Assembly: GCA_009885905.1 (NCBI GenBank)
Contig: VFJU01000271.1
Span: 1-30,482 of the forward strand
Source: Verrucomicrobiota bacterium
GTDB lineage: Bacteria > Verrucomicrobiota > Verrucomicrobiia > Verrucomicrobiales > Akkermansiaceae
Direction of reading: 5' to 3'
DNA: 30,482 nt
Below the pieces are notes generated by a model. It ran no database searches. It had not been told where the DNA came from and saw nothing but the letters and a program-made list of their open reading frames with translations. Made by a program: the position numbers and the translations under genes. Shown here piece by piece: positions 1 to 8,797 of this stretch (positions within the stretch are counted from its first letter, which is position 1; every line of letters starts with the position of its first letter).

Positions 1-4
1 AGGA
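1..4 (+). promoter_or_regulatory. Shine-Dalgarno of rpsL
   Basis: AGGA with a 4-nt spacer to ATG; the site may extend left of the window. Confidence 0.5.
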
Positions 5-8
5 AATC

Positions 9-422
9 ATGCCGACCATCAATCAGCTCGTTCGCAAGGGACGCCTCACTCCGGCCGAAAAGTCGAAGTCACCCGCTCTTGTCAACTGCCCACAGCGCCG
101 CGGAGTATGTCTTCAAGTCATGACTCGCACGCCCAAGAAGCCTAACTCGGCTCTCCGTAAGGTCGCTAAAGTGCGCCTCACGAACGGATTCGAAGTCATC
201 GCCTATATCGGCGGTGAAGGCCACAACCTCCAAGAACACTCAATCGTCCTCGTTCGCGGTGGACGGGTGAAAGACCTTCCAGGTGTCCGTTATCACATCG
301 TTCGTGGCTCACTCGATACCCTCGGTGTCGATAAGCGCCGCCAAAGCCGCTCGAAGTACGGAGCAAAACGTCCGAAACCCGGCGCCGTTGCCGCCCCCGC
401 CAAAAAAGGCGGAAAGAAGTAA
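9..422 (+). CDS. rpsL: 30S ribosomal protein uS12
   Basis: This is the decoding-centre protein of the 30S subunit, which monitors codon-anticodon pairing. The signature [11 protein letters not shown] sits at residues 41-51, with the paired lysines 43/44 that correspond to known streptomycin-resistance positions. [13 protein letters not shown] follows at residues 84-96 and includes the loop Asp that RimO modifies in other bacteria. The protein has 137 residues against about 124 in E. coli; the excess is a basic Ala/Pro/Lys tail. The start is fixed by a short-spaced AGGA at the window edge and by the family N-terminus MPTINQL. It is the first gene of an rpsL-rpsG-fusA group; any promoter lies upstream of the window. 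Confidence 0.98.
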   Translation: MPTINQLVRKGRLTPAEKSKSPALVNCPQRRGVCLQVMTRTPKKPNSALRKVAKVRLTNGFEVIAYIGGEGHNLQEHSIVLVRGGRVKDLPGVRYHIVRGSLDTLGVDKRRQSRSKYGAKRPKPGAVAAPAKKGGKK

Positions 423-443
423 TTCATCCGTTTTAACCAAACA

Positions 444-448
444 CTAAC
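444..448 (+). promoter_or_regulatory. Candidate CTAAC leader motif, rpsG
   Basis: CTAAC with a 10-nt spacer to ATG in a leader lacking Shine-Dalgarno. It belongs to the recurrent motif described in the findings; function is inferred. Confidence 0.35.
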
Positions 449-458
449 TTCCACCGCC

Positions 459-932
459 ATGCCACGCCGCAAGCGCATTTTCACCAAGCCAGACCGTCGC
501 GATCCTCGCTATGACAGTCCTCTCGTCGGTCACCTCATCACCAAGGTGATGGAAGACGGCAAGCGTTCACTCGCTCAACGCATCGTTTACGCCGCCATCG
601 ACCGTGCGAACGAAGGCATCGACACCATCGACCCTCTCGAAGTTATCACTCGTGCCGTGGAAAACACCAAACCACGCGTGGAAGTAAAATCCCGCCGCGT
701 CGGTGGTGCGACCTATCAAGTGCCGCTCGAAGTGGCACCAGACCGCTCCGAGTCGCTCTCGATGCGCTGGCTCGTGAACTACGCTCGCAATCGCAAAGGC
801 ACTCCGATGCACGTCGCTCTCGCGAACGAGATCAAGGACGCCGCGAATAACCAAGGCAGTGCCGTCCGCAAACGCGACGATGTGCACAAGATGGCGCAAG
901 CCAACCGCGCCTTCGCTCACTTCCGCTTCTAA
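459..932 (+). CDS. rpsG: 30S ribosomal protein uS7
   Basis: This is the primary assembly protein of the 30S head, binding the 3' major domain of 16S rRNA and contacting mRNA and E-site tRNA. The N-terminus [20 protein letters not shown] and the internal segments [23 protein letters not shown] and [12 protein letters not shown] are typical of the family. Length (157 residues) is normal. It lies 36 nt after rpsL and no Shine-Dalgarno is visible; the leader instead has CTAAC 10 nt before the ATG. Gene order rpsL-rpsG-fusA is the conserved str arrangement. Confidence 0.98.
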   Translation: MPRRKRIFTKPDRRDPRYDSPLVGHLITKVMEDGKRSLAQRIVYAAIDRANEGIDTIDPLEVITRAVENTKPRVEVKSRRVGGATYQVPLEVAPDRSESLSMRWLVNYARNRKGTPMHVALANEIKDAANNQGSAVRKRDDVHKMAQANRAFAHFRF

Positions 933-961
933 CCAAGACCAGCGCTCTAGCGAATTTCCAA

Positions 962-3103
962 GTGAATCCGAATAGTCCTAACCGCCAATACGTGCTCGAG
1001 CGCACCCGAAATATCGGGATCGCTGCGCACATTGACGCGGGTAAGACAACGCTCACCGAGCGGATTCTGTTTTACACTGGAATGATTCACAAAATCGGCG
1101 AAGTCCACGATGGTGGCGCGACGACCGACTGGATGGAGCAAGAGCGCGAACGCGGTATCACCATCACCTCCGCCGCCGTCACCACCGAGTGGTGGCAGCA
1201 CGAGGAGCAGGGAATGACCAAGCTTTTCCCCGGTCAGAAAAACCGCATCAACATCATCGACACACCTGGCCACGTCGACTTCACCGCTGAAGTCGAACGA
1301 TCGCTCCGGGTTCTAGACGGCGCAATCGTGGTCTTCTGCGGAGTCGCCGGTGTCCAACCGCAATCCGAAACCGTTTGGCGCCAAGCGACCAAGTACAACG
1401 TGCCGCGCATCGTGTTCGTCAACAAGATGGACCGCACCGGCGCTGACTTCAACAACGTCTTCGGCGAGGTGAAGGAAAAACTCGGAGCCAACGCCATCCG
1501 CATCCTCATTCCGATCGGTTGCGAAGATCAACTCATCGGTCAAATCGATGTGGTCAATCAGAAGGCGGTCTATTTTTCGGACGACGACAAATACGGCTCG
1601 ACTTACACGGTTAGAGAACTCGAAGGCGACCTCATCACGCTTTGCAAAGAAGCCCACGACGAACTCGTCAACGCCGTCGCGGATGTCGACGAACAGGTCG
1701 GAGAGAAATTCCTCAACGAGCAGCCGATCACTCTCGAAGAACTCAAGCAAGGCATCCGCCGTGCGACCATCGCTAACTTGTTAGTCCCTGTGGCTGGCGG
1801 TTCGGCTTTCAAAAACAAGGGTGTCCAATACCTGCTAGACGCGGTAATCGACTACCTGCCAAGTCCGCTCGACATCCCGTCCGCCATCGGCATGGACCCG
1901 GATCATGAGGAGACCCGCATCGAGGTGGTCACCTCGGACAACGAAAAGTTTGTCTCGCTTGCTTTCAAACTCTGGGCCGACAAGTTCGTTGGAAAACTCG
2001 TATTCTTCCGCGTCTACTCCGGGGTGATTCGCAAGGGTGACACGGTTTATAACCCACGCACTCGCCGTTCTGAGCGGGTCGGTCGTTTGATCCAAATCCA
2101 AGCGAACGAGCACAAGGATATCGACGCCTGCTACTCCGGTGACATCGCGGCGATGGTCGGCATTAAAAACGTCACGACTGGCGACACGCTGGCCGCTGAC
2201 AAATACGACGTCGTTCTCGAGCCTCCCACTTTCCCAGAACCGGTCATCTCGATGGCAGTCGAACCGAAGACCGTCGCCGATCAGGAAAAACTGGGTCTGG
2301 CCCTCGGCCGCCTCTCCGAAGAGGACCCTACCTTCATGGTCAAGACCGATGAAGAAACCGGCCAAGTGATTATCTCTGGAATGGGTGAACTCCATCTGGA
2401 AATCATCATCGACCGCATCCGCCGCGAGTTCAAAGTGGAAGCAAATACCGGTGCACCACAAATCGCCTACCGCGAGACGATCACCCAAGCCGCTGGCGGC
2501 GAAGGTAAGCTCATCAAACAGTCTGGTGGTCGCGGCCAATACGGTCACGTCGTCCTCTCGATCAAGCCTAACGAAAAGGGCAAGGGTCTGACGATTGAAA
2601 ACAAAGTCATCGGTGGTGCGATCCCGAAAGAATACATCAACGCGGTTTACAAAGGCATCACTGAATCCATGACCAACGGCGTCATCGCTGGCTACCCAGT
2701 CATCGATGTCTTGGTCGAGATCCTTGATGGCTCTTACCACGATGTGGATTCTAACGAAAACGCCTTCACCATGGCGGCGATTTTTGCCATGAAAGACGGC
2801 TTCAAGAAAGCGAACTCGATCCTTCTCGAGCCGATCATGGCGGTGGAAGTTTCCACCCCGGACGATTACCAAGGTGACGTCATGGGAGATCTCAGCCGCC
2901 GCCGCGGCCAGATCCAAAACACTGAATCCAAAGGCAAGCTCTCGATCGTGCATGCCAATGTCCCTCTCAAAGAAATGTTCGGCTACTCGACCGCCGTCCG
3001 CACCCTATCCTCGGGCCGTGCTTCCTATGCGATGACACCATCGCATTTTGAGCAGGTTCCTAAGAACATTGTCGAAGAAATCGTCAGCGACCGCATGGGC
3101 TAA
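962..3103 (+). CDS. fusA: Elongation factor G
   Basis: This translational GTPase drives tRNA-mRNA translocation and, with RRF, ribosome recycling. The G1 loop AHIDAGKTT is at about residues 22-30, G3 DTPGHVDF at about 100-107 and G4 NKMD at about 154-157. Domain II, the III/V ferredoxin-like folds and the domain IV segment [10 protein letters not shown] follow. At 713 residues it is full length. It starts at GTG; no in-frame ATG gives a plausible N-terminus, and no Shine-Dalgarno is visible. It follows rpsG by 29 nt. tuf, which often follows fusA, is absent; rpsJ comes next after 47 nt. Confidence 0.97.
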   Translation: MNPNSPNRQYVLERTRNIGIAAHIDAGKTTLTERILFYTGMIHKIGEVHDGGATTDWMEQERERGITITSAAVTTEWWQHEEQGMTKLFPGQKNRINIIDTPGHVDFTAEVERSLRVLDGAIVVFCGVAGVQPQSETVWRQATKYNVPRIVFVNKMDRTGADFNNVFGEVKEKLGANAIRILIPIGCEDQLIGQIDVVNQKAVYFSDDDKYGSTYTVRELEGDLITLCKEAHDELVNAVADVDEQVGEKFLNEQPITLEELKQGIRRATIANLLVPVAGGSAFKNKGVQYLLDAVIDYLPSPLDIPSAIGMDPDHEETRIEVVTSDNEKFVSLAFKLWADKFVGKLVFFRVYSGVIRKGDTVYNPRTRRSERVGRLIQIQANEHKDIDACYSGDIAAMVGIKNVTTGDTLAADKYDVVLEPPTFPEPVISMAVEPKTVADQEKLGLALGRLSEEDPTFMVKTDEETGQVIISGMGELHLEIIIDRIRREFKVEANTGAPQIAYRETITQAAGGEGKLIKQSGGRGQYGHVVLSIKPNEKGKGLTIENKVIGGAIPKEYINAVYKGITESMTNGVIAGYPVIDVLVEILDGSYHDVDSNENAFTMAAIFAMKDGFKKANSILLEPIMAVEVSTPDDYQGDVMGDLSRRRGQIQNTESKGKLSIVHANVPLKEMFGYSTAVRTLSSGRASYAMTPSHFEQVPKNIVEEIVSDRMG

Positions 3104-3133
3104 TCTGCCCCTTCTCCTAACTCACGCAAACCG

Positions 3134-3138
3134 CCAAC
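3134..3138 (+). promoter_or_regulatory. Candidate CCAAC leader motif, rpsJ
   Basis: CCAAC with a 12-nt spacer to ATG; no Shine-Dalgarno in the leader. Confidence 0.35.
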
Positions 3139-3150
3139 TCAATCTCCACC

Positions 3151-3459
3151 ATGGAAAACCAGAAAATTCGTATCCGCCTGCGTGCCTTTGATCACCGTGC
3201 GATCGACCGCTCAGCTCAAGAAATCGTCGAGACCGCAAAAAGAACCGGTGCTCGCGTGGCTGGCCCGATTCCGCTTCCGACTCGCATCGAAAAGTTCAGT
3301 GTCAACCGCTCGGTTCACGTGAACAAAAAATCGATGGAGCAGTTCGAAATCCGGACTCACAAGCGTCTGCTCGACATCGTCGACCCTACCGCCCGCACCG
3401 TGGACGAGCTCAAAAAGCTTAACCTCCCCGCCGGTGTCGATATCACCATCCGCATCTAA
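3151..3459 (+). CDS. rpsJ: 30S ribosomal protein uS10
   Basis: uS10 binds the 30S head and, in other bacteria, doubles as NusE in antitermination complexes. [14 protein letters not shown] at residues 6-19 and the [17 protein letters not shown] segment identify the family, and the ending VDITIRI is characteristic. The length of 102 residues is standard. It opens the S10 block. No promoter is evident in the 47-nt gap after fusA, so continuous transcription from str into S10 is likely. The leader has CCAAC 12 nt before ATG and no Shine-Dalgarno. Confidence 0.97.
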   Translation: MENQKIRIRLRAFDHRAIDRSAQEIVETAKRTGARVAGPIPLPTRIEKFSVNRSVHVNKKSMEQFEIRTHKRLLDIVDPTARTVDELKKLNLPAGVDITIRI

Positions 3460-3483
3460 GTTCAGGACTATTTCACTGATACC

Positions 3484-3497
3484 TTCTAACTTCTAAC
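3484..3497 (+). repeat. Tandem TTCTAAC heptamers before rplC
   Basis: Two perfect copies of TTCTAAC are followed by TTCTTCTTC. The second CTAAC has an 11-nt spacer to ATG. No Shine-Dalgarno is present. Confidence 0.55.
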
Positions 3498-3508
3498 TTC
3501 TTCTTCAT

Positions 3509-4144
3509 ATGTCACTCGGCCTCCTCGGCAAAAAAATCGGTATGACTCGCCTGTTCGATCAACAAGCGGGCACTATGATCTCTGTCACCGTCATCGACGT
3601 TTCTGGTAACACGATTCTTCAATCAAAGACTCCTGAAACCGACGGCTACACTGCAGTCCAAGTTGGCTATGGTGACCAGAAGGAACAACGTGCTACCAAG
3701 CCAGCTCTCGGCATCGCCAAGAAAGCCGGTTGTGCACCCAAGCGTTTTATCCAAGAATTTCGCGTCGAAAATGGCGTGGAGCTCCCAGCCGTCCATCCCG
3801 GTCTCGATACCTTCACCGTTGGCCAATGGGTTGATGTGTTCGGCGAGTCCAAGGGCCGCGGTTTCCAAGGCGCAGTCAAACGTCACGGCTTCGGCGGTTT
3901 GAAAATGACCCACGGCTCCATGATGCATCGCCGGACTGGCGCCATCGGTTGCCGCTCGACCCCAGGTCGCGTTTGGAAGAACCAAAAGATGCCCGGTCAC
4001 ATGGGAACCACCCGTTCCACCGTACAAAATCTTAAAATCGTCGCCGTCCGCCCAGAAGATGGTGTGATTCTCGTCTCTGGTGCAGTTCCCGGTTCTAACG
4101 GCAACTACGTCACCGTCCGCCCAGCCAAGAAAAAGTCCGCCTGA
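3509..4144 (+). CDS. rplC: 50S ribosomal protein uL3
   Basis: uL3 is an early 50S assembly protein whose long loop reaches toward the peptidyl-transferase centre. MSLGLLGKKIGMTRLFDQ at the N-terminus and the loop segment around GFGGLKMTHGSMMHRRTGAIG are diagnostic. The 211 residues match the bacterial length. The leader contains two tandem TTCTAAC heptamers followed by a pyrimidine run and no Shine-Dalgarno. It sits between rpsJ (49 nt) and rplD (37 nt) as in the conserved S10 order. Confidence 0.97.
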   Translation: MSLGLLGKKIGMTRLFDQQAGTMISVTVIDVSGNTILQSKTPETDGYTAVQVGYGDQKEQRATKPALGIAKKAGCAPKRFIQEFRVENGVELPAVHPGLDTFTVGQWVDVFGESKGRGFQGAVKRHGFGGLKMTHGSMMHRRTGAIGCRSTPGRVWKNQKMPGHMGTTRSTVQNLKIVAVRPEDGVILVSGAVPGSNGNYVTVRPAKKKSA

Positions 4145-4181
4145 TCCGGCGGCACCTTGAAACCTCTCACGATTCACAGTC

Positions 4182-4790
4182 ATGTCCGTTAAGACTTTTA
4201 CCGCAGAAGACGCTCAAGCCGCTAACCTCGTGTTAGTCGGTGCCGAGAAGGGTCGCCAAGCCGTCCACGATCTCGTGGTCGCCTATCGCGCCAACCGCCG
4301 CACTGGCTCCGCTTGCACCAAGACCCGTGGCGAGGTCTCTGGCAGCAACCGCAAAATCTATAAGCAAAAAGGCACCGGTGGCGCCCGTCACGGCGACAAA
4401 CGCGCCCCGATCTTTGTCGGTGGTGGTGTCGTCTTCGGACCACGCCCTCGCGACTATTCAAAAAAGGTGACCAAGACCGTCCGCAAGCTCGCGTTGCGCC
4501 GCACCTTGGGCGACCTCGTCACCGCCGAGAAAATCAAAACCGTCGCATCGTTTTCGATCGCGGATGGCAAGACCAAGTCATTCATCGCGGCCCTCGATAC
4601 GATGGCCAAGCCGGGCAAGATTCTCGTCGTTTCCAACAGCTTCGACGATTCCACCTACCTCGCTGCACGCAACGTTGCATGGGCTCAACTCGTCACCGCC
4701 ACCGACCTCAACGTCGAGCAACTCCTCCTCGCTAACACCATCATCTTCGTGGGTGATGCCGTACAAACCCTCGCAGCTCGCACTGCCTGA
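4182..4790 (+). CDS. rplD: 50S ribosomal protein uL4
   Basis: uL4 lines the nascent-peptide tunnel constriction; in E. coli it also regulates the S10 operon. The extended tunnel loop is visible as RRTGSACTKTRGEVSGSNRKIYKQKGTGGARHG-like sequence at about residues 38-70, followed by a GGVVFGPRPRDYSKKV segment. At 202 residues the length is normal. No S10-type leader hairpin could be assessed upstream of rpsJ, so autoregulation here is unknown. No Shine-Dalgarno is visible. Confidence 0.97.
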   Translation: MSVKTFTAEDAQAANLVLVGAEKGRQAVHDLVVAYRANRRTGSACTKTRGEVSGSNRKIYKQKGTGGARHGDKRAPIFVGGGVVFGPRPRDYSKKVTKTVRKLALRRTLGDLVTAEKIKTVASFSIADGKTKSFIAALDTMAKPGKILVVSNSFDDSTYLAARNVAWAQLVTATDLNVEQLLLANTIIFVGDAVQTLAARTA

Positions 4791-4813
4791 ACCCCGGACT
4801 CCATACCGAGATC

Positions 4814-5098
4814 ATGAAAGATATTTACCAGGTCATTAAAAACGTCCGCCTCTCCGAAAAAGCAACTATGCTTCAGGAAACTAACAACGAGGTCACCCTC
4901 GAAGTAGACCGCAAAGCCAACAAGCTTGAAATCAAGCAAGCCGTTGAACAACTCTTCGGAAAAACGGTCTTGGCCGTTCGCACCGCCAATTACGACGGCA
5001 AACTCAAGCGCCAGCGCCGTGCCGATGCTGGACGCACTAACCACTGGAAAAAAGCCATCGTCCGCCTCAAGGAGGGTGAATCGCTCGACCTCATCTGA
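4814..5098 (+). CDS. rplW: 50S ribosomal protein uL23
   Basis: uL23 sits at the exit of the peptide tunnel and is the docking site for trigger factor, SRP and the translocon in other bacteria. The family pattern is clear: an N-terminal VRLSEKATMLQE segment, then VTLEVDRKANKLEIKQAVEQLFGKTVLAVRTANYDGK. It has 94 residues, which is standard. It lies 23 nt after rplD and 48 nt before rplB, in the usual order. Confidence 0.96.
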   Translation: MKDIYQVIKNVRLSEKATMLQETNNEVTLEVDRKANKLEIKQAVEQLFGKTVLAVRTANYDGKLKRQRRADAGRTNHWKKAIVRLKEGESLDLI

Positions 5099-5129
5099 GC
5101 GATTCAAACGCCGCTCCATCTGTAATACT

Positions 5130-5134
5130 CTAAC
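5130..5134 (+). promoter_or_regulatory. Candidate CTAAC leader motif, rplB
   Basis: CTAAC with a 12-nt spacer to ATG; no Shine-Dalgarno. Confidence 0.35.
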
Positions 5135-5146
5135 GTTCCGATTGTC

Positions 5147-5992
5147 ATGCCACTGAAAACTTTCAAGCCAATCACACCTTCCGCCCGCTACAAGAATCTC
5201 CCGTCCTTCGACGAGATTACCAAAAGCAAGCCCGAGAAGAGTCTCCTCACGCCTCTCAAGCGCAGCGGCGGTCGTAATAATACCGGCCGCATCACCACCC
5301 GTCACATCGGAGGTGGCCACAAGCGCCACTACCGTTTGATCGACTTCAAGCGCGGAAAACACGATGCCCCAGCCACGGTTGTCGGCATCGAGTACGATCC
5401 GAACCGCACCTGCCGCATCGCTCTGATCCAATACGAAGACGGACAAAAATCTTATATCCTCGCGCCACTCGGCCTTGAGGTGGGAACCACCGTCGTCGCA
5501 GGAGCAGCAGTGGCCGCAAAAACGGGTAACGCCATGCCACTCAGCGCGGTGCCACTCGGAACACCGATTCACAATATCGAACTCATCCCCGGCAACGGCG
5601 GAAAAGTGGCTCGTGCCGCAGGCCAGCTCGCGGTGCTTTCTAACCGCGATGGCGGTTGGGCATTGGTGAAAATGCCTTCCGGCGAAATCCGCCGCTTCAA
5701 CGACCGCTGCTTCTGCACCATCGGCCAAGTTGGCAATCGCGACCACATGAACGAGACCTCGGGCAAAGCCGGCCGCACACGCTGGCAGGGAGTCCGCCCA
5801 ACGGTCCGCGGGATGACGATGAACCCAGTTGACCACCCGAACGGTGGTGGCGAAGGCAAGTCGAAGTCGGGTGGGGGTCGTCAGCACCTTCTCAGCCCGT
5901 GGGGTCATGCAAAGGGTCAGAAGACTCGCAACAAGCGCAAGACCACCAGCGTCTTCATCGTCGAGTCCCGCCACAAAGCGAAGAAGAAGTAA
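5147..5992 (+). CDS. rplB: 50S ribosomal protein uL2
   Basis: uL2 is a core 50S protein needed for subunit association and peptidyl-transferase activity. The start [14 protein letters not shown], the RNA-binding segment [22 protein letters not shown] and the C-terminal [18 protein letters not shown] motif, which includes the conserved histidine near the catalytic centre, are intact. The length of 281 residues is typical. The 48-nt leader has CTAAC 12 nt before ATG and no Shine-Dalgarno. Confidence 0.98.
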   Translation: MPLKTFKPITPSARYKNLPSFDEITKSKPEKSLLTPLKRSGGRNNTGRITTRHIGGGHKRHYRLIDFKRGKHDAPATVVGIEYDPNRTCRIALIQYEDGQKSYILAPLGLEVGTTVVAGAAVAAKTGNAMPLSAVPLGTPIHNIELIPGNGGKVARAAGQLAVLSNRDGGWALVKMPSGEIRRFNDRCFCTIGQVGNRDHMNETSGKAGRTRWQGVRPTVRGMTMNPVDHPNGGGEGKSKSGGGRQHLLSPWGHAKGQKTRNKRKTTSVFIVESRHKAKKK

Positions 5993-6011
5993 TCCACTTT
6001 TAGCGAACCAT

Positions 6012-6016
6012 TTAAC
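6012..6016 (+). promoter_or_regulatory. Candidate TTAAC leader motif, rpsS
   Basis: TTAAC with an 11-nt spacer to ATG; no Shine-Dalgarno. Confidence 0.3.
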
Positions 6017-6027
6017 GAACTGATTCT

Positions 6028-6300
6028 ATGCCACGCTCACTCAAAAAAGGCCCGTACGTCGATCAAAAGCTTCTCGCGAAGATCGACGCCGTCGCCGAAG
6101 CCGGATCCGACCGCAAGCCCATCAAAACATGGAGCCGCAAGTCGATGATTACCCCAGACTTTGTTAGCCACAACTTCGCCGTGCACAACGGCAAAACATT
6201 CGTTCCCGTTTACGTGACCGAAAACATGGTAGGTCACAAACTTGGCGAATTTTCACCGACGCGTCTTTTCAAGACTCACGGTGGTATCGGCAAAAAGTAA
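6028..6300 (+). CDS. rpsS: 30S ribosomal protein uS19
   Basis: uS19 lies in the 30S head near the A-site finger and pairs with uS13. [12 protein letters not shown] at the start, [23 protein letters not shown] and the [12 protein letters not shown] segment are diagnostic. At 90 residues the length is standard. Rather than being followed by rplV, it is followed after 27 nt by an exported coiled-coil protein gene, which breaks a junction that is close to universal in bacteria. Confidence 0.97.
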   Translation: MPRSLKKGPYVDQKLLAKIDAVAEAGSDRKPIKTWSRKSMITPDFVSHNFAVHNGKTFVPVYVTENMVGHKLGEFSPTRLFKTHGGIGKK

Positions 6301-6327
6301 TCGATTCTGACTCACCTCCTCATCGTC

Positions 6328-7056
6328 ATGCGTTCCACATTCCATCTCAAAGCACTCACCGCAGCCCTCGGGTTGTCGGCGGCGGCGGAGATGTGTGTGG
6401 CTCAAGCGCCGCCGACCGCCGAGGAGTTCCAGGAGATCATCACCGACCTCCAAGAACAGAATCAATCTCTCCAACGCAGCCTCACCGAGGCCAATCGCAG
6501 CGAGAAGCAAGCGTCCGAGCAACTCGCTCAGGTCCGCGAACGACTCGCAGCTCTCGGCAAGAACTTGCTCGACGGGGGAGACGACCGCCTCGTCCAAGCG
6601 GCCGCAGACTTGCAAATCGCAAGCGAGCGAACCGCCCAACTCGAAGGCTCCGCCACGCACCTCGTATCGACCGTTATGGATTACCTCCGCTTGGCGGTGG
6701 TTTCTGACCCAGATGCAAGACTTCGTGTCGAAACTTCACTAAGAGAGCTTGACGCTGTCCTCGGACTGCGCCAGAAGCCTCGCCCCGATGTTCGCACCGG
6801 CTCGCTTCAGCAAGCCCGGATCGTGAGCCTCGACCAAGAAAGTGGTATGTTAGTTTTCAACCTCGGCGAGAGCCAAGGCGCAAAAATTGGCATGACCTTT
6901 CGCCTCGTCCGTGGGCAACAGCCTTACGGAAAAGCCATTCTCGCTGACGTTCGCAAGGGCGTCAGTGGTGCCTTTGTCGAACATCTCGACAACGTCACCG
7001 AATCTCCACGCCCCGGCGATTTCGCCGTCCTCGAAACACAAGCATCAGCGCAGTAA
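6328..7056 (+). CDS. Exported coiled-coil protein with C-terminal beta-rich domain, inserted in the S10 cluster
   Basis: I do not recognise a named family. Residues 1-25 look like a Sec signal peptide: basic start, an Ala/Leu-rich core, and a likely cut after CVA. There is a Cys at 23 but no proper lipobox. Residues about 30-110 form a Glu/Gln/Arg-rich heptad region, probably coiled coil. Residues about 160-236 resemble a small beta-barrel, with segments such as ARIVSLDQ, LVFNLGESQGAKIGMTF and a closing PGDFAVLE. The signal/coiled-coil/beta plan recalls MreC or FlgT-like SH3 domains, but this is architecture only. It lies 27 nt after rpsS and 20 nt before rplV with no visible promoter or terminator, so it is probably co-transcribed with ribosomal proteins. 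Confidence 0.85.
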   Translation: MRSTFHLKALTAALGLSAAAEMCVAQAPPTAEEFQEIITDLQEQNQSLQRSLTEANRSEKQASEQLAQVRERLAALGKNLLDGGDDRLVQAAADLQIASERTAQLEGSATHLVSTVMDYLRLAVVSDPDARLRVETSLRELDAVLGLRQKPRPDVRTGSLQQARIVSLDQESGMLVFNLGESQGAKIGMTFRLVRGQQPYGKAILADVRKGVSGAFVEHLDNVTESPRPGDFAVLETQASAQ

Positions 7057-7076
7057 ACACTCACGTCCGACGTTCC

Positions 7077-7499
7077 ATGGAAGTCAAAAGCACCACTAAA
7101 TTCGTTCGCCTCTCGCCTAAAAAGGCGCGTGACGTCGCCCGCGAAATCCAAGGCCTCGCCGTTTCGAGCGCCCTCGATATCTTGACATTTACCCCTAAGA
7201 AAGCTGCACAGCTGATCGGTAAAACTCTCAAGACCGCCATCGCAGATGCCGAAAATAATTTTTCGCTCGATGCAACGACCCTTGTGATCAAGGAAGCCGT
7301 CATCGGTGCTGGGCCTACTCTCCGTCGCTTCAAGCCCCGGGCCAAAGGCTCCGCCGGCCCGATCCTGAAGCGTACCAGCCATATCTCGATCACTCTCGTG
7401 GGCTCCGCCCCCGAGAAGAAAAAGAAGGTCGCCCGCAAGGTCGCCCAACAAATCAAAGAAACCCCAGCTCCAGCAGCTGTGGTGGAAGAAACCGCCTGA
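7077..7499 (+). CDS. rplV: 50S ribosomal protein uL22
   Basis: uL22 has a globular domain on the 50S surface and a hairpin that lines the exit tunnel near uL4. TTKFVRLSPKKARDVAREIQGL at the N-terminus and the late segment GPTLRRFKPRAKGSAGPILKRTSHISITL (the tunnel hairpin) identify it. It has 140 residues against about 110 in E. coli; the excess is a C-terminal Lys- then Ala/Pro/Glu-rich tail. It follows the exported-protein gene by 20 nt and precedes rpsC by 33 nt. Confidence 0.96.
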   Translation: MEVKSTTKFVRLSPKKARDVAREIQGLAVSSALDILTFTPKKAAQLIGKTLKTAIADAENNFSLDATTLVIKEAVIGAGPTLRRFKPRAKGSAGPILKRTSHISITLVGSAPEKKKKVARKVAQQIKETPAPAAVVEETA

Positions 7500-7532
7500 A
7501 ATTCTCTCGTTTAATCTCATCCCTCACCGACC

Positions 7533-8288
7533 ATGGGCCAAAAAGTAAATCCGATCGCATTCCGTCTCGCCGTCAACAAAGATTGGCGTTCCAAATGGTT
7601 TGCCAAGGGCAAAGACTATACCGACAAGCTCCACGAAGATCTCGCGATCCGTGGCTACCTCAAGAATAAGCTGATCAATGCCGGGCTCGCCCGCGTGGTG
7701 ATCGAGCGTGCATGGAACAGCGTCCGTGTCACCCTTCACACTTCCCGCCCAGGCCTGATCATCGGTCGCCAAGGCAAGGAAATCGAAGTGATGACCAAGG
7801 ATCTCTCCGTCATCTGCAAGGGCGCCCAAGTGAAAATTGATATCATCGAAATCCGTAAGCCCGAGCTCGATGCTCAACTCGTCGCCGAACAAATTGCGGT
7901 GCAACTCGAGCGTCGTATCAGTTTCCGCCGCGCCATGAAGCGTGCTTTGCAAACTGCCATGGAATTCGGCGCCGAAGGCATCCGTCTCCGTTGCGCAGGC
8001 CGTCTCGGTGGTGCTGACATCGCGCGTGCTGAAGGCTACCGCGAAGGCAAGGTGCCTCTTCAAACTCTCCGCGTCCCACTCGACTACGGCTTCGCCGAAG
8101 CTCGCACTCTTTACGGAATCATCGGCATCAAATGCTGGGTGAACAAAAAAGAAGACGACGGCACTGGCAAACAACCCCAAGGTCGCAACGACCGTGGCGA
8201 CCGTGGCGGTGATCGCCGTGGCGGCGGCGGCGGTGGTGGCGGCGGTGGTGACCGCGGTGGCGATCGTCGCCCTAACAATCGTAACTGA
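7533..8288 (+). CDS. rpsC: 30S ribosomal protein uS3 with Gly/Arg/Asp-rich C-terminal tail
   Basis: uS3 is in the 30S head and, with uS4 and uS5, forms the mRNA entry channel and ribosomal helicase. MGQKVNPIAFRLAVN, the KH-domain segment SRPGLIIGRQGKEIE and the C-terminal GRLGGADIARAEGYREGKVPLQTLR are canonical. The folded part ends near residue 207. Residues 213-251 form an unusual low-complexity tail of RGD/RGG-like repeats around a run of ten glycines, ending RRPNNRN. The length is 251, compared with 233 in E. coli. The reading frame stays open through the tail and stops before rplP, so the tail is unlikely to be a frameshift. Confidence 0.97.
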   Translation: MGQKVNPIAFRLAVNKDWRSKWFAKGKDYTDKLHEDLAIRGYLKNKLINAGLARVVIERAWNSVRVTLHTSRPGLIIGRQGKEIEVMTKDLSVICKGAQVKIDIIEIRKPELDAQLVAEQIAVQLERRISFRRAMKRALQTAMEFGAEGIRLRCAGRLGGADIARAEGYREGKVPLQTLRVPLDYGFAEARTLYGIIGIKCWVNKKEDDGTGKQPQGRNDRGDRGGDRRGGGGGGGGGGDRGGDRRPNNRN

Positions 8289-8325
8289 TTTTCAATCCTC
8301 TCAATTCTCAATCAACCATTTTCCT

Positions 8326-8332
8326 AGAAGGA
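8326..8332 (+). promoter_or_regulatory. Shine-Dalgarno of rplP
   Basis: AGAAGGA, 7 nt before ATG; one of the few clear sites in this cluster. Confidence 0.75.
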
Positions 8333-8339
8333 CCGAGTT

Positions 8340-8759
8340 ATGCCTTTGATGCCCAAACGAACCAAGTTCCGCAAGAGCCACCGCGGAAGCCGATCTGGTA
8401 ATGCCCAGCGCGGAACCACCGTCGCCTTCGGCGACTTCGGCCTGCAAACCCTCGACCGCGGATGGATGACCAACCGCCAGATCGAAGCCTGCCGGATCGC
8501 GATCAACCGCTCGCTGAAACGGAAAGGAAAAGTCTGGATCCGGATTTTCCCACACAAGTCGATCACCTCCCGCCCGCCCGAAACTCGGATGGGTAAAGGC
8601 AAAGGCGCCGTGGAAGGCTGGGTAGCAGTCATCCGCCCTGGCAACATGCTTTTTGAAATCGGTGGTGTGCCGGAGTCTGCAGCAAAAGAGGCCATGCGTC
8701 TCGCTTCCTACAAACTCGGCATCCGTACTCGCCTCGTCGCCCGTAATCCGCACGCTTAA
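8340..8759 (+). CDS. rplP: 50S ribosomal protein uL16
   Basis: uL16 contacts A-site tRNA elbows and helps finish the peptidyl-transferase centre. [34 protein letters not shown] and the loop [22 protein letters not shown] are diagnostic. It has 139 residues, the usual length. This is one of only four genes in the cluster with a clear Shine-Dalgarno (AGAAGGA, 7 nt before ATG). MPLMPKR contains a second Met at residue 4, but the ribosome-binding site favours the first. Confidence 0.97.
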   Translation: MPLMPKRTKFRKSHRGSRSGNAQRGTTVAFGDFGLQTLDRGWMTNRQIEACRIAINRSLKRKGKVWIRIFPHKSITSRPPETRMGKGKGAVEGWVAVIRPGNMLFEIGGVPESAAKEAMRLASYKLGIRTRLVARNPHA

Positions 8760-8779
8760 TCTCGTCCGACTCAACTCAT

Positions 8780-8784
8780 CTAAC
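8780..8784 (+). promoter_or_regulatory. Candidate CTAAC leader motif, rpmC
   Basis: CTAAC with a 13-nt spacer to ATG; no Shine-Dalgarno. Confidence 0.35.
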
Positions 8785-8797
8785 ACCTCTCAGAATT

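Noticed and set aside
1835..2953. Long open frame (372 codons) on the - strand
   Set aside because: It lies wholly inside fusA, in antisense, with composition expected from the complement of a codon-biased gene and no recognisable domain.
4685..5974. Open frame of 429 codons on the - strand across rplD, rplW and rplB
   Set aside because: It is antisense to three firmly identified ribosomal genes; strong codon bias there removes antisense stops. No domain was recognised.
6313..6320. CACCTCCT, identical to the 16S anti-Shine-Dalgarno, in the leader of the exported-protein gene
   Set aside because: CT-rich leaders are general here, so an eight-base match is plausibly chance; no second copy supports a role.
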